From Culex pipiens pallens (taxonomy: Eukaryota > Arthropoda > Insecta > Diptera > Culicidae), in the NCBI RefSeq assembly GCF_016801865.2, contig NC_068938.1:130476689-130540688 (forward strand): 64,000 nt of DNA. The letters are read 5' to 3'. Positions 57,301 through 64,000 of the stretch are shown here, piece after piece; position 1 is the stretch's first letter; each line of letters opens with the position of its first letter. Both the position numbers and the translations under genes were made by a program. A model generated the notes under the pieces. That model saw only the letters and a program-made list of their open reading frames with translations, was not told where the DNA came from and did no database searches.

Positions 57301-59182
57301 CCATATGCAAAAACAGCAAGCTGAGAAAAACGCTAAACAAGTTTGTCCCACACATAAGGCTACGTGTTAAGTTTTCACGAAAAAACTGGATTTCCTCCCG
57401 ATTTCTAGAACAAAGTAATGGATGTTATAGGCTCTTTTGAAAGAGCACACGATTTTGAATCAAACTGCATCAAAAACTCAAAAGTGACGAAAATGCATAT
57501 GGGACATTTATGCGATCATAGTCAGTTTACCTCTTGTTTGATAAACAAAAATTAATAGAGATCATATGATTCAAAAAAAAAAATATTGTGAAGATCTGTG
57601 TCAAAGACTCCAATATTAATAAGGATTTCAAATATATTGAAATAGTGAAAAGAACCTTAAATTTAAAGTAAGTTACTAAAGCAGAATTTAGTGAATTCAA
57701 TTTGAAAATTGCACAAAATAATACAAAATTATTCAAGAAACAAAAAAATAATTTTCTTAGAATTCCCGACTTTTTGACAAAAAAACATAAATTCAAGACT
57801 TTTTTCTGATTTTTTTGCGGATTTTGGCGAATTCCCGACTTTTTCCCGACTTTCCCGATTTCCCGACTTGAGTGGCCACCCTGCCACTTAAGTGATACCG
57901 TCAACTGGGGCGAATCGGGACAGCAGTTTTAACCATGTTGGAGCACAATATTTTGATTTTTCTGATTGGTTTCGATTAGAGCAGACTCAGACCAACAAAA
58001 TGTGTGCATCCGTTTCCAAATTTAAAAGCTTTAAGTGCTCAGAAAACTGCAGTCCCTACTCAGACTGTAGTCGCGATTCGCCCCAGATGACGGTATTTAT
58101 GTACTTTTTTGAAGCCGGATCTCAATTAAATGTATGTAAACCATGTCCGGATCCATCATCCGATCCATCGTTGGTTAGGTAATCGGAAAACCTTTCCAAC
58201 AAGTCCAAAACATCAAAAATCTGGCAATCCTGTCTTGAGTTATGACCACTTAAGTGATATTTATGTACTTTTATGAAGCCGGATCTCACTTAAATGTACG
58301 TAAACAATGTCCGGATCCATCATTCGACCCAGCGTTGGTTAGGTAATCGAGAGACCTTTCCAACGAGTGCACAACATTGATGATCTGGCAACCCTGTCTC
58401 GAGTTATGATCACTTAAGGTAAATCTGTGTACTTATTTTTCTGGATCTAAAAAAAATAGCTGAAATATGTATCCAAACCACTCATATTACCCATTGATGG
58501 TAAAAAGTGAGGGAGGCATCAACTACATAGGAGGATTAAGATAGTTATTTATATTTTATTTGTTTAAAATGCTTATCCAACAAACGTTTTCTTTTCTTGA
58601 TTTTTTTTAAGGAATACAAGCTCAATTTTTTTGTAAATCATCATCAAGATTGTTTAAAGTTGCAAGAGAAATCATAATAATTTCTTGCAATAAATAGTGA
58701 AAACATTGAGTCATACTTTCATTACATTTACAGAATCTCACAATAGTCACAATACAATCGAATAATTTCCAAATATTTACATGTACCTTGCAGACTTCCA
58801 AACGTAAGTATCAAAATTCTAGGCAAAGAGAATCATTCAATAAAGCTAGAGATAACACAGCAAAGCCACTGCACTTGGCCTTCTATCAAACACCTAATCA
58901 GTTTCAATAGCTGATGCTGCGCTGCCCAAGTCCCTCTCCGGAACCAATAAAAGGTCATCATTTGTTTACGTTTACTCCCATCACCAAATCCGAAACCGAA
59001 ACACAATTTGGAGAAATTGTTCTACTCACATCCGCCGAATCCTCGGTGAAATCATCCGACTCGGACAGCTTCTGCTGTGGCGGGGGAGGTGCAGCAGCAG
59101 CAGCAGCTGGGGCCGATCCAGCGGCCGCGGTGGCAGCGGGTTTTTCTGACATTTTGTCCGCCGCACTTTGCTCCGTCGTCAT
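39212..59182 (-). CDS. btz: Barentsz (CASC3/MLN51), exon junction complex subunit
   Basis: Exons, in gene order: 59182-59030, 45020-44359, 44290-41722 and 39328-39212. Phases agree at every join and total about 1,166 aa. The SELOR domain is clear: NPQYIPKKGTFYEHDDR (about 157-173), FDESEQAPKSRAEL (about 235-248) and, across the exon 2/3 join, YTRNWEDEDAY (about 278-288). Barentsz clamps eIF4A3 onto spliced mRNA with Mago-Y14 and works in mRNA localisation, decay and translation; in flies it acts in oskar mRNA transport. The N-terminus is acidic and poly-Glu; the long C-terminus is Q-, P- and A-rich. It is longer than the human (703 aa) and Drosophila (about 640 aa) proteins, through low-complexity expansion. 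The start is ATG at 59182; an in-frame ATG at 59152 has better context. Confidence 0.92.
39329..41721 (+). ncRNA. btz intron 3: possible plus-strand non-coding host transcript
   Basis: Three copies of GTCCGTGAGTGGGAAATGC lie at 40186-40204, 40905-40923 (GTGATT variant) and 41649-41667. Each reads as an exon end followed by a GTGAGT donor, and each is preceded by related text (CATCTC…CGAG…GTCC in copies 1 and 3) and acceptor-like CTTAG, CATAG or CCGCAG. This is how snoRNA host genes look: short, non-coding exons around introns with RNAs. Inside, 40227-40265 forms a GACGGTT…AACCGTC hairpin, and GTGATGA (about 41197) to CTGA (about 41244) could be C and D boxes. A pyrimidine start such as CTTTCCCTTC at 39502 would fit. 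It is antisense to btz. No snoRNA is proven. Confidence 0.3.
41722..44290 (-). CDS. btz: btz coding exon 3 (second half of SELOR and Q/P-rich tail)
   Basis: It follows a 68-bp intron ending TTTTCAG. It opens RGPNKYTRNWEDEDAYSK, then an RGG/RD-type charged region, then about 600 residues rich in Gln, Pro and Ala with poly-Gln at about 42700-43100. It ends DKMGESVK, then GTGAGT at 41721. Long antisense frames here are mirror images of CAG-rich codons. Confidence 0.92.
44291..44358 (-). other. btz intron 2, 68 bp
   Basis: A short GT…AG intron (GTGAGTATTTTT … CTTTTCAG) that splits the SELOR domain in phase 2. Confidence 0.9.
44359..45020 (-). CDS. btz: btz coding exon 2 (acidic region and first half of SELOR)
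   Basis: The acceptor CTTCACAG ends at 45021. The exon encodes the serine/acidic stretch (EYDTASDSPSDGEEEYD), poly-Glu, then NPQYIPKKGTFYEHDDR and a glycine run. It ends at the arginine-rich RARRRRRY, with donor GTGAGT at 44358, phase 2. Confidence 0.92.
45021..46339. other. btz intron 1, 3' part: AT-rich, no gene
   Basis: No recognisable ORF or repeat boundary. A plus-strand frame at 45761-46012 has no domain. Confidence 0.4.
46340..46802. mobile_element. Foldback element, ~460 bp
   Basis: The left arm, from about 46342 (GCATTTCCAACTTACATGG), returns inverted up to about 46800 (GGGAGTTGGAATG). Arms of about 200 bp surround a centre near 46570, with shared GGTAACTTTAACTCGC and CGGGCATAACTC words. 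The arms differ by several percent, so it is older than the foldback at 47538. Confidence 0.65.
46990..47075. repeat. Short hairpin
   Basis: TTTTCGAAAAGGTCCTATA at about 46998 pairs with TATAGGACCTTCTCGAAAA near 47050-47068, around an AT-rich loop. It is a small palindrome with undefined family. Confidence 0.5.
47827..48931. mobile_element. TA-inserted DNA element, 1.1 kb, with SINE and possible captured coding DNA
   Basis: The inverted ends are TTGCGCCTTGCAG…CTAGAGT and TTGCGCATTTTGCA…CTAGAGT, flanked by TA (47825-47826, 48932-48933). The empty site is visible in the opposite arm of the host foldback. It carries a SINE at 48043-48250. About 48360-48830 is less AT-rich, with protein-like frames on both strands: minus 48850-48614 (DRLGDCSGCGIGAEMQRCC) and plus about 48540-48822 (ending LDEPFVFELPKVNK, then AATAAATAAA). 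This could be a captured host gene fragment. Confidence 0.7.
48043..48250 (+). mobile_element. tRNA-Ser-like SINE, copy 2
   Basis: The head TCACCAAGCTGTGGTAGCCG and box B GTTCGATTCC (48103-48112) match copy 1 at 4896-5135, as do GACACTTTTGG and the CCACTATTCTC-like body. It is diverged and nested in the TA-inserted element. Confidence 0.7.
50585..51248. repeat. Repeat-like spacer in btz intron 1
   Basis: GGACTTCGGATATCCGGATAA at 50649-50669 is inverted as TTATCCGGATATCCGAAGTCC near 50997-51018, giving a ~370-bp element with about 21-bp ends. 51130-51230 repeats GCTGAAAAGT words. No gene is seen. Confidence 0.5.
51249..51990 (+). mobile_element. Family-A element, copy b (fullest copy)
   Basis: It begins TTGCCTTCCTCACTGAGG and ends TGAGGAAGGCATCAACCAC then GGTGGATTAAG. 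It contains a TG/TATG microsatellite (51366-51402) and two copies of a 165-bp unit (GAAGATCTGGCAACCCTG at 51663 and a variant at 51828; GCCGGATCTCACTTAATTG at 51566 and 51726). The inverted GCCTTCCTCA ends suggest a DNA transposon. Confidence 0.65.
52110..52219 (+). CDS. Short basic coding-like segment, possible terminal exon or retrocopy remnant
   Basis: After a family-A element, the plus strand reads GLVFVGRVKTRQSKPGA then RKAHRKRGKR and a stop, followed within about 30 bp by AATAAATAAA. Codon choice differs from the AT-rich flanks. The basic C-terminal tail looks like those of ribosomal or nucleolar proteins, but I do not recognise a family. No convincing acceptor precedes it. It could be a terminal exon of an unseen plus-strand gene nested in btz intron 1, or a gene fragment. 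Confidence 0.2.
52220..52803. other. AT-rich intronic spacer
   Basis: 52530-52560 repeats the GGTCCTATAAGCTAT word of the hairpin at 46990. No gene is seen. Confidence 0.35.
52804..53235. mobile_element. MITE with CTGCCGTTCTACGCATA ends
   Basis: The left end CTGCCGTTCTACGCATAATT is inverted at the right (AATATGCGTAGAACGGCAG, with an ATGGGACA word). It is 432 bp, with an internal third copy of TTCTACGCATAATTGTCCC at 52890. The ends resemble those of 57277-57526 (CATAATTGTCCCAT versus CATAAATGTCCCAT), so the two are sister families. No ORF. Confidence 0.7.
53236..54640 (+). other. Less AT-rich island in btz intron 1, unresolved
   Basis: 53340-54240 reads like an insect 5' leader and early coding DNA on the plus strand. 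There is a TCCAAAATGTACAAAG start context near 53580 giving a 41-codon frame, an acceptor-like TTATTATGCAG near 53700, and a frame at 53782-54000 with DEIMQQMLQKLVERLPTDLK. I cannot join these into a gene or name a family. It may be a nested gene, a decayed one, or chance. Confidence 0.2.
54641..54790 (-). repeat. Interspersed repeat, inverted partner of 30600-30800
   Basis: It shares AAGTAGGTCGAATACCGATG and GGCTCTTACGGCTTTTTGAA with the region near 30600-30800, in opposite orientation. Ends are not defined. Confidence 0.6.
54791..55319. other. AT-rich intronic spacer
   Basis: Nothing is recognised beyond AT-rich sequence and a lysine-rich frame without a domain. Confidence 0.3.
55320..56700 (+). 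mobile_element. Probable retroelement remnant
   Basis: 55320-55540 is a GC-richer block (GACGAACACGCACTGCCC, CTTGCTCTGAGTCAGTACG) ending in a donor-like GATGTAAGTA, a style I associate with 5' regions of mosquito retroelements. 56270-56660 is a similar block (CCACCAGCTAGGTCATC, CGTGGACGTCAACCGAAG). AT-rich DNA lies between. No RT is found, so this is a low-certainty call based on composition and style only. Confidence 0.3.
56701..57276. other. AT-rich intronic spacer
   Basis: Poly-A/poly-T rich. No gene or repeat boundary is seen. Confidence 0.35.
57277..57526. mobile_element. MITE with GCATAAATGTCCCATATGC ends
   Basis: ACTGCCCATGTTCGCATAAA at the left is inverted at the right (TTTATGCGATCATAGTCAGT), about 35 bp of imperfect inverted repeat, 250 bp in all. 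The termini resemble the element at 52804-53235. Confidence 0.7.
57881..58541 (+). mobile_element. Family-A element, copy c, 5'-truncated and interrupted
   Basis: The body matches copy b (GCCGGATCTCA, CTGGCAATCCTG, AGCTGAAATATG) and the end is GAGGGAGGCATCAACTAC then GGATTAAG. The internal tandem unit has a period of about 164 bp. It is interrupted at a TA by the MITE at 57898-58093. Confidence 0.6.
57898..58093. mobile_element. TA-flanked MITE, 196 bp, inside family-A copy c
   Basis: The ends are CCGTCAACTGGGGCGAATCG and the inverse CGATTCGCCCCAGATGACGG, flanked by TA (57896-57897, 58094-58095). Removing it restores AAGTGATATTTATG, which is exactly the sequence in family-A copy b, so the insertion site is confirmed internally. 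Confidence 0.85.
58542..59029 (-). other. btz intron 1, 5' end
   Basis: AT-rich sequence leading to the btz exon 1 donor. Nothing else is recognised. Confidence 0.4.
59030..59182 (-). CDS. btz: btz coding exon 1
   Basis: 51 codons, alanine/proline-rich (GSAPAAAAAAPPPPQQK), ending LSESDDFTEDSAD. The donor is GTGAGT at 59029, phase 0. An ATG at 59152 (AAAATGT) may be the true start. Confidence 0.8.
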
Positions 59183-59660
59183 CAGTGGCTTCGCCTCGTC
59201 CGCCACCGTTGCGACGTCCCGGTCCTGGTCACCAATTTTGGGGCCGTTTCTTCCCTCGCGAGGAACGTCCTCTTGCGCGACTATTACGACTGATTGGGAA
59301 AGATTGCACTAACGCGGAACTTTTTCCCTCTGGTCCTCCCGTGAAGGACGATACTTCCCGATTCCCGGACACTTCTTCCACACGGCACTAATTTGCGACA
59401 CTTTTTCCTTCCTCCTCGCTCTCTCTCTCTCCGTCTCTGCCAAACTGGTTCAACGCACAAAATGTCAAAAAATTCACCAACTTTTTCCTCCGAATCGTGC
59501 TTTCCCTCTTTTGCTTCCGCGGACGAAGCAAACGAACGAACGAAAAAAAAAAGTCAAGTGAAATGGCCTCGCACGAAACGTCCACCAGCACTGGCCACGA
59601 CGGCGAAATGCAGGAAATTACCCAGGTGAAATGGACAATCGAACTCTCGAAAGGCTGCAG
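59183..59660 (-). promoter_or_regulatory. btz: btz 5' leader and promoter region
   Basis: Upstream of the btz start the minus strand is a typical insect leader (GTGTGGAAGAAGTGTCCGGG, then GAGAGAGAGAGCGAGGAGG near 59430). Composition falls back to AT-rich beyond about 59900. No TATA box is obvious. The transcription start probably lies within 59450-59650; that is inference. Confidence 0.4.
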
Positions 59661-59983
59661 CAGCAAAAAAACACGATCGCGCACCGCGAGTTTCTTCCTT
59701 TTGGGCCTTTCTTTTGCGGGGTGAAGTTTTCGATTCCAAGTTCGATTCGGTTCCGAGAGTTTCGTTCGCGATCGGCCTGGTGTCCTCCTCTCTCTTTGCG
59801 TGCACGCGAAAAGAAAAATACGCGTAAAAAGTGGGGCGGCTGTCATCGGGCGGACGGAGTGACAGCAGTGGTGCCAGTTGCAAGGGGAATCGTTTTTTAA
59901 TCAGACGGTGAGGATGTCAATCGTTTGAATCAGACGTTAGAGCAGCGTGCAAAACACGGAAAACTCGAAATCTAGACTTTTTT

Positions 59984-60234
59984 ATAGAGTTATCTACGTG
60001 CGCATGTATTGCGTGTACGTACACGATGCATTTCTAGGTTAAAATTTGTACCCGCCAGCAAAAACAAATGGTAAGCTAGTGTGCGTGAGATCGAGCTTAG
60101 ATAACTCTATAGAGTTATCTAAGCCTGACCTCACGCACACTAGCACGCCATTAGTTTTGCTGGCTGGTACAAAATTTAACCTCAATCTTTTTCGTATACG
60201 TACACGCAATACATGCGCACGTAGATAACTCTAT
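59984..60234. mobile_element. Palindromic double MITE
   Basis: ATAGAGTTATCTACGTGCGC at the left is inverted at the right (GCGCACGTAGATAACTCTAT). The centre (60099-60120) is itself AGATAACTCTATAGAGTTAT plus CT, so the TAGAGTTATCTA motif appears four times. This is two ~125-bp units, each with those termini, joined head to head. Confidence 0.75.
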
Positions 60235-61035
60235 GAGCATAATACACGCCTATATGGAAAAGATGTTCATTTTTGAGTCAAATCGAGCTGTCAAATATGC
60301 AACATGGAGTTAAACTTTTTGTGAAGATGCTATGAAGTTTTCCATGGCACTTCGAAAAGTTGTAAGGGTTTTTTTGTTAGTTATAGAACCAAAAACACGA
60401 TTTTAATCAATTTTGAAAAGAAAACAAGATCTAATAAATATACCTAAAATAATTGATATTTTTATTCGGTTTTGTGTATAGCCGGTTCTTACACCTAGCA
60501 ATCATCGTAATTTTGGGGTTCTCCCGATGCCGACAGCAAACAACATGAAAACCATTAAACTGGGATGACGTCGTAAAGTGCCACACCAAGCCGGTTTCTG
60601 GAACCTGAACCAATGGAGAATATCGTTCCAAGAAAACCTTGCCGGACTACTAACAAAAAAACCAAAGTTAGGTTAGGTTTTCAACTCTTCTAGATAAACG
60701 AGATAAACTCTTACCAGGTTCCACAAACAATCGTGTCATCGGGTACTGGAGAAGTTTGGAAGTTGGCCAAAGTCTGGAAAAGTAAACTAATTATTAATAA
60801 AGCAAATACACTGAACCCCCGGTGGTTGGACACTTTTTCGTTTGACACCTTTCTAGTTTGTTCCCCGTTGGTTGGTCAAAGTCAAACTAAAAAGTGACGA
60901 ACTGTCACTTTTTACACGGCGCTCACGCACACTATCAAAACAAACGTTTGATAGTGTGTGTGAACTCCGTGTAACAGGGGTGTCAAACTAAAAAGTGAGC
61001 CCGTTCGTTTGACAACAGTCGGTGTCAAACTATCG
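60235..61035. repeat. Spacer with inverted-repeat element near 60820-61030
   Basis: GTCAAACTAAAAAGTGA occurs twice in direct orientation (60880 and 60988). A perfect hairpin CACTATCAAA/TTTGATAGTG sits at 60931-60958. GTGTCAAAC/GTTTGACAC words lie at the edges. Element boundaries are not clear. Confidence 0.4.
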
Positions 61036-62044
61036 CACAGTGGGCGAAATGGAACCCAAAATCGGACTTAATTGAACGCGGCTGGTTTCCTGGTATGAAA
61101 AATAGTGTTTCTTATGTAAAAAAAATCCGGGGAATCGATTAGTGATGGTTTTATCCACCGCACGAAACGGCAAAGGGTCCATTTTGCCCCAATTCCCCTT
61201 TTTTCTTGAAAATCGGTCTGTATTTAGAGCGGAGGCTTTATGCGGCCATTCAAAATGCACTTAACTTATGTGAAAATGTCCCAGGAATTCAGTTAAAATA
61301 ACCACTTGGACCGCAAAAATCATCTAGGGCCCATTTAAACCCAATTTCGCTATAAAAGCATTTTTGGCCATTTTCAAATGTAAGGTCAAATTTTACAAAT
61401 CTGAAAATATTTTTATCGTAAAGATCAGACAATTTTACATAAGAATTACGAATTGCACTTGATAGTTTTACACATTTATATTGATATAGAAATTAAACTA
61501 AATAAAAAGATTGAAGAATCAGTTTTGGGCCAATTTTCCCAAACGCAGACTAAACTGCCTTTTGTATATTTTTTATGTTTATCAACATAAATGTGTTAAA
61601 CTATCAAGTGCAAATCGTCATTCTTATGTAAAATTGTCTGATCTTTACGATAAAAATATTTTCAGATTTGTAAAATCTGACCTAACATTTGAAAATGGCC
61701 AAATATGCTTTTAAAGCGAAATTGGGGTTAAATGGGCCCTTGATGATTTTTGCGGTGCAAGTGGTTATTTTTACTGGATTCCTGGGACATTTTCACATAA
61801 GTTAAGTGCATTTTAGATGGCCACATAAAGCCTCCGCTCTAAATACAGACCGATTTTCAAGAAAAAATGTATACAAATTGGGAATTGGGGCAAAATGGAC
61901 CCTTTGCCGTTTCGTGCGGTGGATGAAACCATCACCAATCGATTCCCCGGATAATTATTTTTACATAAGAAACACTATTTTTCATACCAGGAAACCAGCC
62001 GCGTTCAATTAAGTCCGGTTTTGGATTCCATTTCACCCACTGTG
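61036..62044. mobile_element. Foldback element, 1.0 kb, arms ~490 bp
   Basis: CACAGTGGGCGAAATGGAA at 61036 is inverted at 62044 (TTCCATTTCACCCACTGTG). The arms meet near 61535 with almost no loop. No clean target duplication is seen. The arms differ at several sites and by small indels. Confidence 0.75.
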
Positions 62045-62335
62045 CATCGAGGTTTGAGTAAATTAGCCTTGAACACACAAAAAACTGTGGTAGAAAAATA
62101 TCCACCGGTAGATCCTTTGGTGGATTTTTGACAGTTCGAAATATTTCAAGAAAATCCACCGCGGTTAACCAAATCAAATTAACAAAAGCCCTCGGCTCTT
62201 CAAAAATCTGTGTATTTTTTTTACACAGAACTGTGTATGAAAATTACCCAGATTGTGAAAGCAGGAACTGAACAACAATCTGTCTTTTTTTACACAAATT
62301 TGTGTTATCTGGATTTTGAGTGTACGATAAACTTA

Positions 62336-62592
62336 TGGTACGTTCGTTTGAGGGCTAGTTCCGCACTGAGTGCCGCACTCAGAGCTGTCAAAGTGTTTGT
62401 TTGAAGAAACTCGCGCTAGTTCCGCACGAGTTTCGCCGCCATCTTGGAACTGAAACTCTAGTGCCGCACTCGATATTTTTTCAGTTTCATGCGAGTTCCA
62501 TGCACACTGAAAAAGAATGTTCGTTTGAACCAAAACTGGCACCGACGAGTGTGGCACTCAGTGCCGCACTGGCTGTTCAAACGAACGTACCA
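62336..62592. mobile_element. Harbinger-like MITE, 257 bp
   Basis: The ends are TGGTACGTTCGTTTGA and TCAAACGAACGTACCA, extended inward by GCACTGAGTGCCGCACTC-type words. The flanks are TTA (62333-62335 and 62593-62595), the 3-bp duplication typical of PIF/Harbinger. The interior repeats CTAGTTCCGCAC/GAGTGCGGC words. No ORF of note. Confidence 0.75.
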
Positions 62593-62916
62593 TTAGAAAA
62601 TGAACGAAATGAACTCAGCCAATCATGATTTTTGGTTAGAGTGTAGTCAAAGTTTGCAACTCATCGAGCAAATTTGTGTTATTTTCATGTACGTGTTGAA
62701 AACTCATGCTTTTGCTTACACGCTCAACCTTAATTTAATTTATTTCTGAGTAAAATTCACTCACATTTAACAGGCTAATCTAAATTAAAAAAAAAAACGG
62801 GATACAAAAATGAAAATCCTTAGACTGAAATAGTAGTTTATGCAACAAGTTGCAAAAAGAGGATTTTTTCAGCACGAGTCGTACATTTATCCAGCAAGTT
62901 CAAGAGGAACGAGTTT

Positions 62917-63294
62917 ATGAAGGCCTACTTCATAAAGAAGAATCTGTCGCTGAATGATCTTGGCTTTCCATCTGGCGAGCGGGTGTACATCAACGAGAAC
63001 CTGTCAGCTCAGAACCACGCAGCCTTTCAACAAGCCATGGCTTGGAAGAGGGAGAAGAAGATTCATTCGGTGAAGGTGTCGGATGGGATGGTATTCGTCC
63101 ACACATCGAAGGAGTCGAAATCAATCCGGATCTTCCAAGGCACAGTAATTTGCAACCAGAAGGAACCACCGATGCTGTTCCCGAAGCCAGGAACCTTGGG
63201 GGGGAAACAGCTCGGGATGATTCATCTGTTTCGTCGTAGTTTTCCGAGAGAGTTGTCAACGTCATCAGATCGCGTTGCCGTTCATCTGTTTTAG
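62917..63294 (+). pseudogene. Non-LTR retrotransposon ORF1, C-terminal part
   Basis: The frame reads YFIKKNLSLNDLGF then ERVYINENLSAQN, KREKKIHSVKVSDGMVFV and SKESKSIRI. This is the conserved tail of ORF1 (RNA-binding, gag-like) proteins of CR1/L2/Kiri-type elements. After about 63125 the plausible continuation (DLPRHSNLQPEGTTDAVPEA…) is in another frame that closes at 63239, so an indel is likely. The 5' part is missing and abuts another repeat at about 62830-62900. It belongs with the endonuclease at 63600-63986. Confidence 0.55.
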
Positions 63295-63617
63295 TTAAGT
63301 ATTTTTTTTTTTTTTTTTGTGCATTCCATTCAGTTTTTTTCCGTTTTTATCATTAGCTTATTCTTCAAGTTATTTTATTTGATTATTCATCTGTTTTTGT
63401 TGCTCAAATTTGTTTTGAACTCTTGTTTAATTTATTTTTGTTTGGATTTAGATGATAATAGATTTGCCCAGTAGTACAGGATTTTTTGTTGTTATTGTTA
63501 TTTTGTTTGTTTAAGCAGTTTATCTGAAAACCAAAACAGCACTATTATCTTTTGTTTTGCCCTGATTGCTCTTTTCCTACGCGTGTTTTTCTTTACATAG
63601 ATTTATATATTTTTATG
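63295..63617 (+). other. Linker between ORF1 and ORF2 of the second retrotransposon
   Basis: T-rich spacer with a long T run (63302-63318). It is probably the inter-ORF region of the element. Confidence 0.4.
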
Positions 63618-63986
63618 ACTAATACTGTGAACAACGTGCAAGAACTGCGATTTGAACCAATCAATGCAACTCTGAAAAATAATCTTTCGAAAGAAAATGG
63701 ATTTAAAGTTGGTCATTTAAACACATGTTCTATAATCTGTCATCACGATGATGTTAAAAACATTTTCACTCGAACAGGATTTGACTGTATAGGTTTTACC
63801 GAAACATGGGTGAATTCTGATATAAAGGATGCTCTGATTAAATTCGACAATTTTGAAATTCTGAGACATGATCGTAATTCTACAACAAGAGTGAGAGGAG
63901 GAGGAGTAGCACTTTTTGTACGCCCTGAGCATGAGCATGAGCATGAGCATGAGAGACCACCCATGGTTGTCCTTCTCCGTTGCTGA
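63618..63986 (+). pseudogene. Non-LTR retrotransposon ORF2, AP-endonuclease N-terminus (cut by window)
   Basis: The first ATG in frame is near 63618 (MTNTVNNVQELRF). VGHLNTCSI (the N-x-x-S start of the APE fold), FTRTGFDCIGFTETWVN (catalytic E in ETW) and RGGGVALFVR are the standard early endonuclease motifs. At 63927-63951 a (GAGCAT)n microsatellite encodes repeated Glu-His, and the frame closes at 63986, so the copy is interrupted or frameshifted. RT would lie beyond the window. Confidence 0.7.
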
Positions 63987-64000
63987 ACAGGACCGTAATA

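Noticed and set aside
1..64000. CRISPR arrays, operons, prophage or bacterial systems
   Set aside because: No spaced palindromic repeats, ribosome-binding sites or gene clusters. Splicing and pol III SINEs show a eukaryotic genome.

Overview
The window is animal nuclear DNA, most likely from a mosquito. Culex or a related culicine is my inference. It is AT-rich, has spliced genes with GT-AG introns and very few coding bases, and is packed with short inverted-repeat transposons, tRNA-derived SINEs and non-LTR retrotransposons. I see no bacterial, CRISPR, rRNA or intact tRNA gene. Species, clade names and expression cannot be checked here.

Two cellular genes are well supported and face each other. 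On the plus strand, 35534-38305 is a four-exon coiled-coil gene that I read as CEP89 (centriole distal appendage protein), with a probable non-coding first exon ending at 32788. On the minus strand, 59182-39212 is barentsz (btz/CASC3), a core subunit of the exon junction complex. It has four coding exons, an unusually long Q/P-rich tail and a 14-kb first intron filled with transposons. A third, unrecognised gene-like locus (28281-29320) sits between two ~490-bp direct repeats and is probably frameshifted.

Layout. 1-3280: unannotated DNA with one pogo-like MITE. 3287-6046: hAT-like element carrying a tRNA-Ser-like SINE and a 138-codon ORF. 7160-8650: possible minus-strand 5' UTR exon. 10047-13967: composite element containing a foldback. 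15708-17345: retroelement flanked by a 165-bp duplication. 18227-19082: second pentanucleotide-tailed retroelement. 19162-19237: 76-bp hAT MITE. 19722-24975: broken I-type non-LTR element (RT plus RNase H) split by a 1.9-kb hAT-type foldback. 25305-26399: second pogo-like MITE. 27521-30276: unknown gene between direct repeats. 31220-31988: tandem-repeat-bearing element. 32540-38305: CEP89, with a hAT-like insertion in its first intron. 39212-59182: btz. 59984-62592: three MITE-type elements. 62880-64000: start of a second non-LTR element, cut by the window edge.

Most of the structure is nested transposition, and many insertions keep readable target-site duplications, so their order can be worked out. 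The least explained signals are a repeated motif in btz intron 3 that looks like the exon ends of a plus-strand non-coding host transcript, the 165-bp duplication, the gene between direct repeats, and a TA-inserted element that carries possible captured coding sequence.
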